DNA of 64,000 nucleotides, from contig OY735207.1 of NCBI GenBank assembly GCA_963457665.1, forward strand, positions 37,710,816 through 37,774,815, in the 5' to 3' direction. Under the pieces are notes generated by a model. The model was given only the letters and a program-made list of their open reading frames with translations, was not told where the DNA came from and searched no databases. This stretch comes from Thysanoteuthis rhombus (lineage: Eukaryota > Mollusca > Cephalopoda > Oegopsida > Thysanoteuthidae). Shown in pieces: positions 47,758-58,078 of the stretch. A program made the translations under genes and the position numbers. Within the stretch, counting starts at the first letter, position 1. Every line of letters starts with the position of its first letter.

Positions 47758-48115
47758 GGTAGATAGAAGGAGAGTGTATGAAGAAGATAGAGAAACAGAG
47801 AAAAAAGGAGAGTGTACGAGAGGGATAGAGAAACAGAGAGAAAAGGTGAGTGTGTGAGAGAGACAGAGAAAGGAGAGTGTGTGAGAGAGACAGAAAGAGA
47901 AGAAGTGTGTGAAAGAAACAGAATAAGAGAGAGAAAGAGAACAAGGGAGTGTGAGAGAGATAGAGAAAGAGAGAGCAAAAAGAAGAGTGTGTGAGAGGGT
48001 GTAAAAAAAAGTTTATGCATGTGGAAAGAGAGAGAGAGAGAGAGAGTGCAAGAGTGGCAAGAAAATGTGTGTGCAATCCAAAGGGAAAAAAAGAGCATTT
48101 GTGTGTAAGAGAGAG
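47758..48115 (+). repeat. GA-rich degenerate array (gagagtgtgtgagagagacaga type)
   Basis: Units built from gagagtgtgtgagagagaca and gagaaacagagagaaaag decay irregularly. They lead directly into the 24-bp array. Frames on both strands are composition artefacts. Confidence 0.85.
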
Positions 48116-48383
48116 AGAGATCGAGTGAGTGACAAAGAGAGAGATCGAGTGAGTGGCAAAGAGAGAGATCGAGTGAGTGGCAAAGAGGGGGATCAAATGA
48201 GTGGCAAAGAGAGGGATCGAGTGACTTAGGAAGAGAGAGATCGAGTGAGTGGCAAAGAGAGAGATCGAGTGAGTGGCAAAAAGAGAGATTGAGTGAGCGG
48301 CAAATAGAGAGATTGAGTGAGCGGCAAATAGAGAGATCGAGTGAGTAGCAAAGAGAGAGATCAAGTGACTTAGGAAGAGAGAC
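48116..48383 (+). repeat. 24-bp minisatellite, 11 units
   Basis: The unit is gagatcgagtgagtggcaaa plus gaga. Eleven units are readable. Units 5 and 11 share the variant agtgacttaggaagaga, six units apart, and units 8 and 9 share agtgagcggcaaataga. Because 24 is a multiple of three, the minus strand reads as SISLFATH repeats for about 90 residues. This is not considered a gene because it is continuous with non-coding GA repeat. Confidence 0.93.
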
Positions 48384-49344
48384 TGGGAATAATCTCCAAC
48401 AAGTATGACGAAGGAAATTCCATTCAGCTGCCTTAAAATGCTAAAAAAACAAAGAAATGTTCAACTGAAAGATTCCCGTGTTAATCAGGAGTGAATTCTT
48501 GATGAAAAAGGAACAATCCTTAATTTTATAGAGTGGAAAACAAGCAGACATTCATCAACTGCAGATACTAACTAGGAAATGAAGTAACTTCTGACTGAAT
48601 CCCAAGATGAAAGATTATGTCAATGGTATCCCTTTTTAATGTCAGTCATAATACTATGGAATTAGCCTTGCCTTGTATTGTTCTGAAATTAACAGTGCTT
48701 GATTGGGCAAGTAAAGAGGCTGCCGAGTAACACTGATCAAGTAATCAATAATCTTCTCTCGGATACTGGGATTGAAAATTGCTTTTTAAACCATTTATTG
48801 GCAGTGGTTCACTTGCATCCAAACCTGAAGGCATCAGCACATGGCCATGTGCCCAGGTATAAGTGATCCTGTGGGTGAGTGAGAGGAAAGAAAGAAAAAA
48901 CAGCGCACAAATAAAGAAAGTGGGAGGTATTTGTTTGACATCTGGAAGAAGCGATATTATTGTTTACAAGATGGCAATAACATTCACCTTTGGAATGGAA
49001 CATTATAAATACTCTTGGTAGTGTAACAGTTAATCAACTAGCTTTGCAAGCCATGGATACTAATACCATCAGATCATCTTTTATCATAGGATTCAGACAG
49101 ATGTTACTGTATCACCTAGCATATGTCTACTGTTGAGGATCTGGTCTTATTTTCTGTTTCCTAAAGTTGTTCCTTTATGTAAAGAATCTACACCATATCA
49201 AATGCTCAAGAATATAGACTGGTGACAAAGTTGGCCTTGCCTAACAGATATCAATTATTAAAATCTTTTGAAGACCCTGTAAAATATGTGAAGTACAAGG
49301 AGGTAACAAGAAGCAAAGAGAATTGAATTTTTTAAAAATGCCTC
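48384..49344. other. Unassigned DNA
   Basis: A weak SINE-like segment occurs near 49010-49075 (ttggtagtgtaacagttaat). Nothing else. Confidence 0.4.
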
Positions 49345-49445
49345 TATACTAAGACCCCATCTGATCGGTTGTCAAGTTATATCAAGGCCATGGAACCACT
49401 TCTAGAGATGTTCGAAATGGTTGCATACTTTCCAGACTAACCTTG
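49345..49445 (-). mobile_element. Mariner-family left-end fragment, minus strand
   Basis: On the minus strand this reads gttagtctggaaagtatgca, then accatttcg, then ccttgatataacttgacaac and cgatcaga. It matches the left ends of copies A (1204) and B (45568), and especially A. No right end or coding remnant is attached. Confidence 0.6.
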
Positions 49446-50119
49446 TACATTTGAGATATTTGTAATAAATCAGTGATTTTATTAATTTTGACATTTCTGG
49501 ATTTTTAAATCTCTTAATCTTTTGTTAGACAAGTTTCTGAAACTGAAGATTAGAGCAGCTTTTTAACAGTAAGTATACTCAAAAGTTCTTTGTGAGCTTA
49601 GGCTTCATAGATGGTAAGCTTAAGTCTTCTCAAATCATGAAGAAAAGTAAAATGTCATCTTCATGTGACATATGCAGGTATCTTAACATTTGATAAAAAA
49701 TACAGATTAAAAAGTACAGTAATCTTTCTGAAACCTGCACAAGACATGAAGAATGTGTTAATGTATGAGTATTTTGTGCAAGTTTCTCCTCTACAAACAG
49801 AGATATATTATATATATTTTATTAGGATTGCCATACTTGAACATGTCAAAAAAGAGTACATTCCTAGTCACACTCATTGTTGCCAACAAAGGCAAATAAT
49901 ATAGCGACTGGCTAGATTATGGTTAGAAATTGCTAAGATACCTGAAATGCAGGATAAGAAAAAAATGCTTCAATATAAAAAAAAAAAACATGAGAAAAAA
50001 TGGTATACTTTCAACATTTAATTTACGGCTGTGTTTGCACTATGAAAAAAATAGTGGCTGAAGAACAGGAAAAAGCAGTACATGGCAATATGTGCTATCT
50101 TTAAAACTGCTCGGTTGAC

Positions 50120-50153
<34 letters not shown>

Positions 50154-50639
50154 GATGGAGGCTGAAATTCCAGACTTTTGAAGAAACTTGAAAATCCTCC
50201 CAGAATTAAGATTTTGAGACATAAATAGAGGGTATATCAAGTAAGATAGAGACGTAAGGCAACTCTGTATCTTATTCTTTTTCTTGATTTCATTTAATGA
50301 TATGGTCACACCCATTTCTGATTAGATATTGGCTATTGAAATAGTTTCAACTTCTTTTCATTTGTGTTGAATCTTTATTGCAGAGAAAATAAAAATGTGA
50401 GTTATAACAAAGATGCCTACAAAAATGACTAAGAAAAAATGGAAAAGAAAAAAAGACGTTTTCAAAGTCTAGAAATCAAATATTGAATAAAATGATTCTT
50501 TTGGCAAACAGCCAAAAGATGAACACTCTGAATTGCATAAAAGAATTCTTGGCAAATTGGTGAACAATGTTTGTTCTTTCAAAAAAGTGCAGAGGCAGTT
50601 TCTCAATGCATTCTATTGTCGAATCAACTTAGGAATACC
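49446..50639. other. Unassigned DNA with a (CT)n tract
   Basis: (CT)n at 50121-50150 and poly-A at 49977-49988. The 49665-49904 frame has no recognisable domain. Confidence 0.5.
50121..50150. repeat. (CT)n microsatellite
   Basis: Fifteen CT dinucleotides. Confidence 0.95.
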
Positions 50640-51045
50640 AACCACTGAAACATGAAAGTAACTAAGATATTGACCCTCAAACAGAGAACCATGCAATGAG
50701 TACTCAAGAGAATCATGCTCAACATCACATAGAGAGACCACAAGACAGCACAGTATATTAGGGGAAAAAAATAGGAGTTCGAGACATCATAGAATCCTTT
50801 AGTAAACTCAAATGGCAATGGGCTGGTCATGTTGCAAGAATGGATGGCAGATAACTAATGGACATTACGAGTCACAGCATAGATCACCAGAGATCAAACG
50901 CAGAACCAAGGCTGGTCGAATATGAGATGGCGAGATAAAATGGACTGATTCAGAGAGTATTGGCTCCTTGATGCCCATAATAGAGATGTGGTGAGTCCTA
51001 GGGAAGGTCTACGTCCAACAACAAATGATAAAAGGCTGATGATCA
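50640..51045 (+). mobile_element. RTE-type LINE 3' end (lineage A), decayed
   Basis: Landmarks as in the other lineage A ends: atgctcaacatcacatagag, agaccacaagacagcacagt, ggagttcgagacatcata, aaatggcaatgggctggtca, gaaccaaggctggtcgaa, gagatggcgagataaaatgg and gtctacgtccaacaacaaat, then aaaggctgatgatcatctga. Frame breaks are frequent. The minus-strand frame at 50624-50830 is a shadow. Confidence 0.75.
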
Positions 51046-51292
51046 TCTGATCTGTATATATAAGTGAGAGTTGTCATATCTGTCTGTCTATAACACTATA
51101 GAAATCACTAAAACATAGGTACAACCCAACCAAATTTAGTATGCATACCCACTGAACTGATGAAGGGTTTTGAAGTAAAAGGTTTTGAAAGAAAAATTTC
51201 TATAAAAATGTTTTGAAGGGTGGTTCTATCTACAGTGAAACTACATTGCCAAAGTGGATCCTTACTTTCCATTTAATATACATGTATGCATA
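51046..51292 (+). repeat. ctgtctgtct-type dispersed repeat fragment
   Basis: tctgtctgtctataacacta, aaccaaatttagtatgcata and a gaagggtggttctatctaca, gtgaaactacattgccaaag ending relate it to the R3 and 18.5-kb repeat types (recurring nucleotide order: ctgtctgtc, ccgatttNg, attgNaaat). No coding content. Confidence 0.4.
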
Positions 51293-52010
51293 CTAGCTGA
51301 AGTACCAGGCATTGCCAGGGGAAAAAGTAATCAATGCTAAAAAGTCATGTAATAAATTCTTACACAGAATTGTCAAATAAGAATCACAACCCCTCAAGTG
51401 TGTCAAAAATGGCAAAATTGGCCATTTTTTAAATCGCCAAAGTTAGCATGGCCATGAGGTCACCAGAGGTCATTAACCTGGTATACAAGTTTGCAGCCTG
51501 CAGCTGTCCCGGTTATATTTGAAAATGCCAAATATAACCTGATCTCACAAAATTGACCTTTAAAAGTCTTCAGAGTTTAGCAGCACCTGTCTTATGTTCA
51601 TTCAGGAGTCAAATTATCCTTTTACATAAATTTGAAGTCTTTGAATCGTAGCTGACTCCTTCAGATTTGAAAATGCTAAAACTGACCTGATCACAGATTG
51701 ACCTTTAGAGGTCAGCAAAGGTCATTGCCACTGATCATATGTTAATCCTGGGGTCAAATTTCCGATTTTTAAAAAATTTCAGCTTTTAGGGTGCAGCGGT
51801 GCAAGAGTCTACAAAACAAAGAAACTAAGGGAAAAAATTAATCTTTATAGTATAAGATACCTCTGTTATTTTATAAGTTTATAACTTTTTAAGAGGTCAA
51901 AAGTGAACAGGGAACTCCCTCCTAAAGATGTCAAAAATGTAGGGAGAAATTACCCCGCATCAAGAGCTGTGTCTGTCACGCATAGCGGCAGTAATCGGCC
52001 TTTTATTCTG
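51293..52010 (-). mobile_element. Non-autonomous Helitron remnant, minus strand
   Basis: The minus strand ends in cctggcaatgcctgg, tacttcag and CTAG, then T. That is the Helitron 3' signature: a GC-rich hairpin (CCtGGC/GCCtGG around AAT, with two likely CpG-decay mismatches), a spacer of about 8 nt, CTRR and insertion before T. Rightward the element holds diverged internal duplications: segments near 51525-51620 and 51668-51770 share gaaaatgcNaaaNNNacctg, atcacaNattgaccttta and a ggtcaaatt-type end. A conserved-looking segment ctgtgtctgtcacgcatagc, ggcagtaatcggcctttta lies near the distal end (51965-52005). The 5' end is not certain. No Rep/helicase coding is present, so any copy depended on others for movement. 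Confidence 0.55.
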
Positions 52011-52170
52011 TCTAAATAAAGTACCTACCTTTCTTTCTCCTCTCTCCCCTCTTATTTAACTACCTAACTTTCCCTCTTCCTCTTTCCTCCAACCTTATTA
52101 TCAAACTACATAATTTACTTTTATCCCTTCACCCTTCTTACTGAAAAACCTAACTTCCTTTTCTCACTAC
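52011..52170 (+). repeat. Pyrimidine-rich degenerate array, about 42-bp period
   Basis: Three to four diverged units starting cctacctttctttctcctct, actacctaactttccctctt, aaactacataatttactttt and aaaacctaacttccttttct lie about 40-43 bp apart next to the Helitron's distal end. Confidence 0.5.
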
Positions 52171-53567
52171 CGTGTATGTTACACTTATATTATTAGTAGC
52201 AGTCAGCAGCTGAACCTTTTGTCGCACACTAGTGATAAGCGTCAATGCAATAGATCATGGACTAATCACTTTAAATAGAAAGGAGTTTCTTTGGCTTTAA
52301 CACAAACCACAAAGATATCTGTACAATATAGAATTGAAATTCTAAAATTTTCTACATCTCTACAACTTGGCTTTTGCAGAACCTATTTGTGTATTGATTA
52401 AGTAGATTTTGTCAAGGTTGACTATGGAAGTAATAGCTTTTTGATGTTATACACGATAGAATTATTGAAGTCAGTATTTTAGAGAACATGTAATCAAATA
52501 TTGCATTTGGCAAAAACTTTATTTCAGAAACTTGACAGAGATTAGAGAAGTATAAGACCAAATCTATTCCTTGTCACTGGCATGCCATAATGGTTTACAG
52601 AAAAGTGAGTGAGTGATTGAGCAAACCACTCTCCTATGATTGCTTTACAGGCCAAAACAGTAAAATTGGCATTGTGTTTGTAACATGTTTGGCATCATAC
52701 AAAAAAATTAAAACAAGCTTGTATTCAGTAGTCAATATCTACTAAGCATGATCAGGCACAAGGTCACAAAACTGGAGCAGTTAGTGCAGCACAAAGTCAT
52801 CAGCAATGGCTTGTGTAACTAGATTGTAAATCATTAAGAAGAATGCCGAAATAATATAAGCTGTATGAGGTTCATGTTGAAAGTTAAACAACATACATGA
52901 ACACCAACTATATCTGTTCACAACTTCCTCTGAGTGTTTGAAAGCAGATGTTAACCAGACAAGTTGGGTTATTTTCATGATTGAAGAGTCAATAGAGAAT
53001 GTGTTTATTGCCAAAATATATAATAAAACCGCAACTTTCCAAAGTAAGTGAGAAAAAATACAGCGATTATAAAAAGTATCTGATATATTCTAAAAAGTTC
53101 ATTTTACTATCCCTATACACATCCAAAATGGACAAGGTTTTGACCAAAGATTAAGAAATACAGAAATCAGAAAAATGATGAAAATATATTCAACATTGAT
53201 AAGGTATAGACAAAGTTCAGAAATCATAGGTCCAAATTCTCTCAATTTTGAAGAGTGTATGAAGATGAAATAATTTTTCTGAAATGTATTGGATACTTGT
53301 TACACTTACTGTTCTGTATATTTCCTAAATTGAAAATAAAGAAATGAATCATGATTTTGGTCGAAAATGATAGAATTTTGGCAAAAGATACACTATAATT
53401 TATGAATGCTGTTTGATACCTCCAGTATATTTGACATCAAAATCTTAAGAATATCTTTGGAGCTTTTTAACAAAACAATTTTTTCTGGATAACTGGAAAA
53501 AGGATATTGTTGGTTGTGACAATGTCTCAGTTTTCTTTTTTGCCCCCCCCCCAAGAGATCTATTAAA
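52171..53567. other. Unassigned AT-rich DNA
   Basis: No recognised feature. Confidence 0.5.
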
Positions 53568-54125
53568 AAACTGTCAACACCAACATAAGTTTCTTCAGTT
53601 TTAAGTAGGGCTGGCTGGCTAGATGGTTATCCAAGTGTTGCGGTTACCGGGTGCTCCAATGGAGCTAGAGGGTTGGAAATTTAAACATTTTCTCCTTATT
53701 ATGTGTATGTCCAACAAATGACACTAAAAGGCAGCTGTTGATGATGATGATGATGATGATGATGATGTCATCTACAAAAAATGTTTTTTTTGTTTCTCCA
53801 AATTCCTGCCCAAAATAGGATCTTAGTAGGGGACACTATTTGTAATGTAAGTTTAAGCTAAATCGGTCATTTAGTATATGTCTGGCAGTATTAATGCTTA
53901 TCTTCTTTTGAATTTAGACTTTTTTAGTGATCATCATCTAACAAAAGGAGAAAGTAGTAACTTATTCATTGATCACCCTTTTTTCCAATTTTTCAAATGA
54001 TCACCGCCAACACAGCATGCTTCCAAAAGACATTGGTCACATGAAATTTTCTCTTGAGTAACTAACCAGATCTGTAATTCTTTTTTTCATCCAAGTTTCA
54101 GAACTTTACAGTTATTTAACAAAAT
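53568..54125 (+). repeat. Dispersed repeat R1, copy 3, with a nested RTE tail
   Basis: Matches R1 copies at 13187 and 36560: ctgtcaacaccaacataagt, ctggctggctagatggttat, caatggagctagagggttgg, atttaaacattttctcc, then a gap, then gtgatcatcatctaacaaaa, ttcattgatcacccttt, cacagcatgcttccaaaaga and cattggtcacatga. The gap (53708-53767) is the end of an RTE lineage A element inserted into R1. Confidence 0.65.
53708..53767 (+). mobile_element. RTE lineage A 3' tail nested in R1
   Basis: gtccaacaaatgacactaaa plus aggcagctgttgatgatgat matches the last 20-30 bp of other lineage A copies (gtccaacgacggacgctaaa, agactgatgatgatg at 15137-15170). It ends in about nine GAT repeats. Only the extreme 3' end was inserted, an extreme 5' truncation. 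Confidence 0.7.
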
Positions 54126-54146
54126 GAAATAAAATTATACTCTTTG

Positions 54147-54154
54147 TTCTATAG
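54147..54154 (+). repeat. Left 8-bp target duplication of the hAT element
   Basis: ttctatag, matching tactatag at 57623-57630 in seven of eight positions. hAT transposons make 8-bp duplications. Confidence 0.5.
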
Positions 54155-54428
54155 CAGCCATTCTCAACCTTTTCAGATTTGAGGAACCCTTAAAATAACT
54201 TTAATATCTCAATGAACCTCTGCATAAAAGTAGAATATATACACAGCTAACAACACATCAGTGTGTTCAAAAATTCATGTATTATAATCTAAAAATATCA
54301 GTATTCTACAGAGTACAGAGAGATATTTTTCCATGTATCTGTTTATTTTGGTGAACATTCTAAGACACCCTATTTTCTTCAGTTCTCCTCTCATCCAAAG
54401 GATATTCAACATAAAATATAAACAGAAG

Positions 54429-54662
54429 TGTTGGTTGAAAAATGACAGACTCAACAGAATTTAAGACAACAGAAGATTAATTACAAACAGTTCATTCTTT
54501 TCATTACATCGGCCGGCATGTGTGTGTGTTCTCTCATCCCATCAAACAGTATGGTTGTCATTCACTTAGATCATAATCAATGGCCACCCTATCAAAGGTC
54601 CATAAGCACTCTGCAGCCTAAAGAGGATAACTCAATACTAAAATGGGAATACAGACTTAACA
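54429..54662 (-). repeat. 3' LTR (minus-strand element)
   Basis: tgttggttgaaaaatgacag to gggaatacagacttaaca. Shares gcagactcaacaNa-type, aacagaagattaNttacaaa, gtccataagcac and ggataactcaatactaaaat with 57026-57168. It contains an extra middle segment of about 90 bp. Confidence 0.65.
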
Positions 54663-57025
54663 CCTTTTTACCTCATTTTTTTCCCAGGTAAGCATAGTCT
54701 CTATGACAATAAAATGAGAAGGTTTTCTGTGTCCCACAAAGAAAATAAATGTTTTTCTGCAGATTGTCCATTCAGTCCTTCAGCATAGCCATTCAATGAT
54801 TTCTGGGTTACACTTAAGATGACATCCAAGTTCATATACTTAGGTAAAAGTCAAACTTACAAGAAATGACAAGCATTCTTTTTTGCATTAGGAATTTCCA
54901 CAGCAATACTACTTAGCTCTATTCTCCACATATCAATTCACTTTGAGTCCACCTTTGGATATTCAACTTCTCAAATTGGTATTCACAACATAGATTCTCT
55001 TGTCTTGCTTCTTCAGACCTATCAGCACTACCTTAAAGGCTGTCTTGAATATTCAAACATTCACAGTATCAATTTTTCCAATTCATTCAGGGGTTCTGCC
55101 CTGGACCTCATATCTTTCTTTTGCTAATTTTCACTGGCTGGGCCCAGAAGTACAATGGAGTGTGAATTTTGTTTGTATCAACTGTTCTATCATTCAGAAG
55201 ATTACTAAGGATTCCTTTCGATGTTAACCTTTATGAAAACCTAACCAGAATGCCTCACTGGCCTCTTCATATGAGTCTTTCCAGCTTCAAGTTTCTTTTG
55301 ACAATTTGCTTCTTTTAGTTGATTTCTTCAACTTTATGAGAGCTGTATTTTCTTGTGTGAGTTTCAATTCAGATCCTGATCCCTTAGACCTTCTTTCGGA
55401 AATTTATTTCAGTCAGTTGTTCCAACTTACTCCATAAAATACAAAAGACTAACCTTATTCCCTAGGCTGTTTCTTGGTCTTTCTACTGGCTTCTGTGATC
55501 TGGCTACCTCAGATCCGTCATCTGGTATCCTCAGAATACTGACTGGATACCTTGACATTATTAACCTTCATGGTCACCATGGGATAAGAGGAAATAAGTG
55601 ATTAATTACTACTATATTCACTATATATCTGAGTCACTCTGAAGTGATGCATGTGCTACCACACAATACTGCATTAGCTCCAATCTCCTTTGTCTCAGCT
55701 CCTCAACTCTATGAGGGTTCTTCCAGCCTTTTATATTCAGCTTTTTATTTTTGTATGTTACACTTTATCTCTTGTTACTTGATATTATATGAATAATAAG
55801 AGATCTCATTAAAATTCAGAGCAGGTTCTAGTTGTTTTTGTATGCTGTGGGGCCCACTGACAATTATATAACTTCCGGTGTATCAATGAACTTTCATGGT
55901 TCTGAACACCCTTTTGTAATTTGGCCAGAAAATCATCATACTCATGTCCCTGCTTATTTTCAGATGGATGTCTTTTCTTTTTTTTTTTTCAAAAAGAAAT
56001 TCTGACATTCTGCCAGCTTTCAAATTTCATCTGGTGTTTAGAATTACTCCTTTTTTTCATCAAGTTTTATGTTGTTTTGATTTTTAGAAGCTTCTGAATT
56101 CTTGTTTCAGTCCTTGCACCTTGTCATTTCTGTTGTCAGTTTTATTTCTAAGAAAACTTTTGATCTTCGTTTCAGTATTAGCAGCTGTACCAGTTCCTCA
56201 GATTCATTCACCTTTATTAAATTAGGTAGGTGTTTGGGTCTTTGGGAATCAGCTTGCCTATTGTCCGTTTTATCATTATCAATAACTTTTTCTGAGATTT
56301 CAAGTTTTTCATTCAACAGACATTCTGTGCCATTGTATTGCTAATTTCTTGTGATATAAATTCTCAGCACTGTCACCTACTTTGTGAGAATTCAATGTAA
56401 ATCACTCCTTCAAAGAACTTGTTTTCTACTGCAACTTTGTTTATCCATTTAATGAATTTTAGAATCTGCAGCCTCAACTAAATTTTCTGAAGAAAAATTT
56501 CAGAATAATTATTCTTCCTATGTTGTATTTTGTGTTTAAAATGCTCTGATTTTCCAATGGCTTTGTTTCTTAATATTCCAAGAAATAATTTCCTTTAATT
56601 TTAGGTTCTAAATCATAGTTTATATCCTTTGTGACCTGTTGATCATTTTTGTCATAGGATTTCTTTCTCTTCTACTTTTGACTTTGTTTTCTGTATCTTA
56701 GTTTCAACTTTTTGTTCTGAAGTGATTTCTTTTTTTATTATTTTTGTCTGAGTTTTCAAGCAAATTTACATAAAAATTTTGTCCAATTTATTGTATAAGT
56801 TGGATCAGCAATTTTCTGAACTTATGGCTGCTGAGTTGATTTCTAAAACTGTCTCTAAGACCTTACCCATCAAGCTGAATAATGCAGTGGTAGCCATTTT
56901 AGATTTTTCTATTTTTGACATCAAATGTATAGCCATTTCCTTATAGCACTTATGATAAAAAGGTTGGTATATCATCAAATATGTCTGTCGTATTAATTTT
57001 TTCTCAATTATTGATCTGCTACCAG

Positions 57026-57168
57026 TGTTAGCTAAAAAATTGCAGACTCAACAAACTATAAAATAACAGAAGATTACTTACAAACAACCACTGCCCTACC
57101 GGAAGTCCATAAGCACACATTGGCATGGAGGGATAACTCAATATTAAAATGGGAATATGTACTTAAGA
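57026..57168 (-). repeat. 5' LTR (minus-strand element), internally deleted
   Basis: tgttagctaaaaaattgcag to gggaatatgtacttaaga. Followed on the minus strand by the putative primer binding site. Confidence 0.65.
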
Positions 57169-57622
57169 GTCAGTTTCATTGGTAAAATATTGATGAGCTT
57201 AGCTTACCTTTTATAAAATTAGTGTTTGTCATAAAAATTACTTGAATTTACCTTGAGCTCTTAGATAACAAAATTATCAAATAACTGGTTTAATATGAAG
57301 GAAAACAGTTTTCTAATGATTTGATTAATGAAAAATAAGTTTTTTTTATTAGTAATATGAATAAAAATACAAAACGGTACAATTTTTTCAACACTGATTT
57401 GGCCAATATAGATTGTAAATATCTAGTGTGAAGCTTCGTCTCTTTTACTACTGCACAAATACTTGATTTAGGGTAAGACCTTCAATAAACATGCACAAAT
57501 TTTATCTTCCACTGGTATGAGATAATCAGGCGCTTTTAACACATGCATGAAATTTTCATGGAACCCTTAACAACCTCTCTTAAAACACCAGAGATCTGCA
57601 GAATTCCAATCGAGAAAGGGTA

Positions 57623-57630
57623 TACTATAG
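57623..57630 (+). repeat. Right 8-bp target duplication of the hAT element
   Basis: tactatag, paired with ttctatag at 54147-54154. Confidence 0.5.
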
Positions 57631-57761
57631 TCTAGTTGAATAAAATGGAAAGAATTTTTTTTTCTTAAATCGAACAAAAGCAGTACATCATTTTAAATAG
57701 GTACATATTTTTAGTCTAGTAGGAAAGGAAAAAAAAATAGCCAAGTATGCACTAAATAATA

Positions 57762-58078
57762 TGTTAGGATGCAAGTTGAGCAGAGAAAGAGAGGGAAAAA
57801 AAAATTACTAAGTAGTGAGAACATAAAGAATTCAATATGGACATTTCAACAACAAAGTGAGCAAGACTGATAAAGGCTTTTTTTTCTAAAACATTGAAAA
57901 GCAACAAGCTAAATCTCAAAGAGGAGCCAATAATGAGAATGTGGCAGATAAGAACCTGTTTATTTGCTCAGGAGAAGAGAATACAGAAAGTATCAACATA
58001 TCATTCGCTATAAAGCCATTGAACTGCTAGAGAACAGGGTTTTGAGAGCAGGGAAGATTCTAGAATCAATTAAATGCT
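57762..58078 (+). repeat. 300-bp dispersed repeat, copy 1
   Basis: Matches 60798-61108 along its length: tgttaggatgcaNNNtgagc, cataaagaattcaatNNgga, acttcaacaacaaagtgagc, gcaacaagctNaatct, aagaggagccaataatg, agataagaacctgtttattt and gagagcagggaagatt. A short frame common to both copies (RREYRKYQHII and RREYREYQCII) may be coincidental or a trace of coding sequence. Both start with TGTTAGGATG and are direct, so they could be solo LTRs or two independent insertions. Confidence 0.65.

Larger units (their letters stand above)
54429..57168 (-). mobile_element. LTR retrotransposon, minus strand, decayed
   Basis: Direct repeats of 234 bp (54429-54662) and 143 bp (57026-57168, internal deletion) flank 2.36 kb. 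Both begin TGTT, and the left one ends AACA (the right one AAGA), the TG...CA termini of LTRs. On the minus strand, tggtagcagatcaataattg lies one base beyond the 5' LTR, a primer-binding-site-like TGG start. A purine tract, gggaaaaaaatgaggtaaaa then agg, abuts the 3' LTR as a polypurine tract should. Both signals fix the minus orientation. The interior, minus strand, has Lys/Glu-rich broken frames (for example KIEKSKMATTALFSLMGKVL and TKIQKTKSKVEEKE, then EISEKVIDNDKTDNRQADSQ), possibly gag-like. No reverse transcriptase or integrase motif was recognised. No matching 5-bp target duplication was found. Confidence 0.6.
54155..57622 (+). mobile_element. Non-autonomous hAT element split by an LTR retrotransposon
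   Basis: The left end reads cagccattctcaaccttttc, then agatttgaggaaccc, the familiar CAG.GGTTCTCAACC...GGAACCC start of many hAT elements. The right end, reverse complemented, reads taccctttctcgattggaat with agggttcc further in, a decayed inverse copy. The 8-bp flanks agree in seven of eight positions. Between the ends the host element contributes only 54155-54428 and 57169-57622, about 730 bp in total, with no transposase remnant. The remaining 2.74 kb is the LTR retrotransposon listed separately. The right terminal repeat is poorly preserved (8 of the first 12 positions), so the boundary call rests mainly on the TSD and the left end. Confidence 0.5.

Noticed and set aside
47672-48364. 230-codon minus-strand frame with SISLFATH repeats
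   Set aside because: It lies entirely on GA-rich simple repeat and the 24-bp minisatellite, and its end outside the array has no recognisable domain.
48116-48383. Regular direct repeats that could suggest a CRISPR array
   Set aside because: The units are contiguous 24-bp tandem repeats without unique spacers, and the surroundings are eukaryotic transposons.
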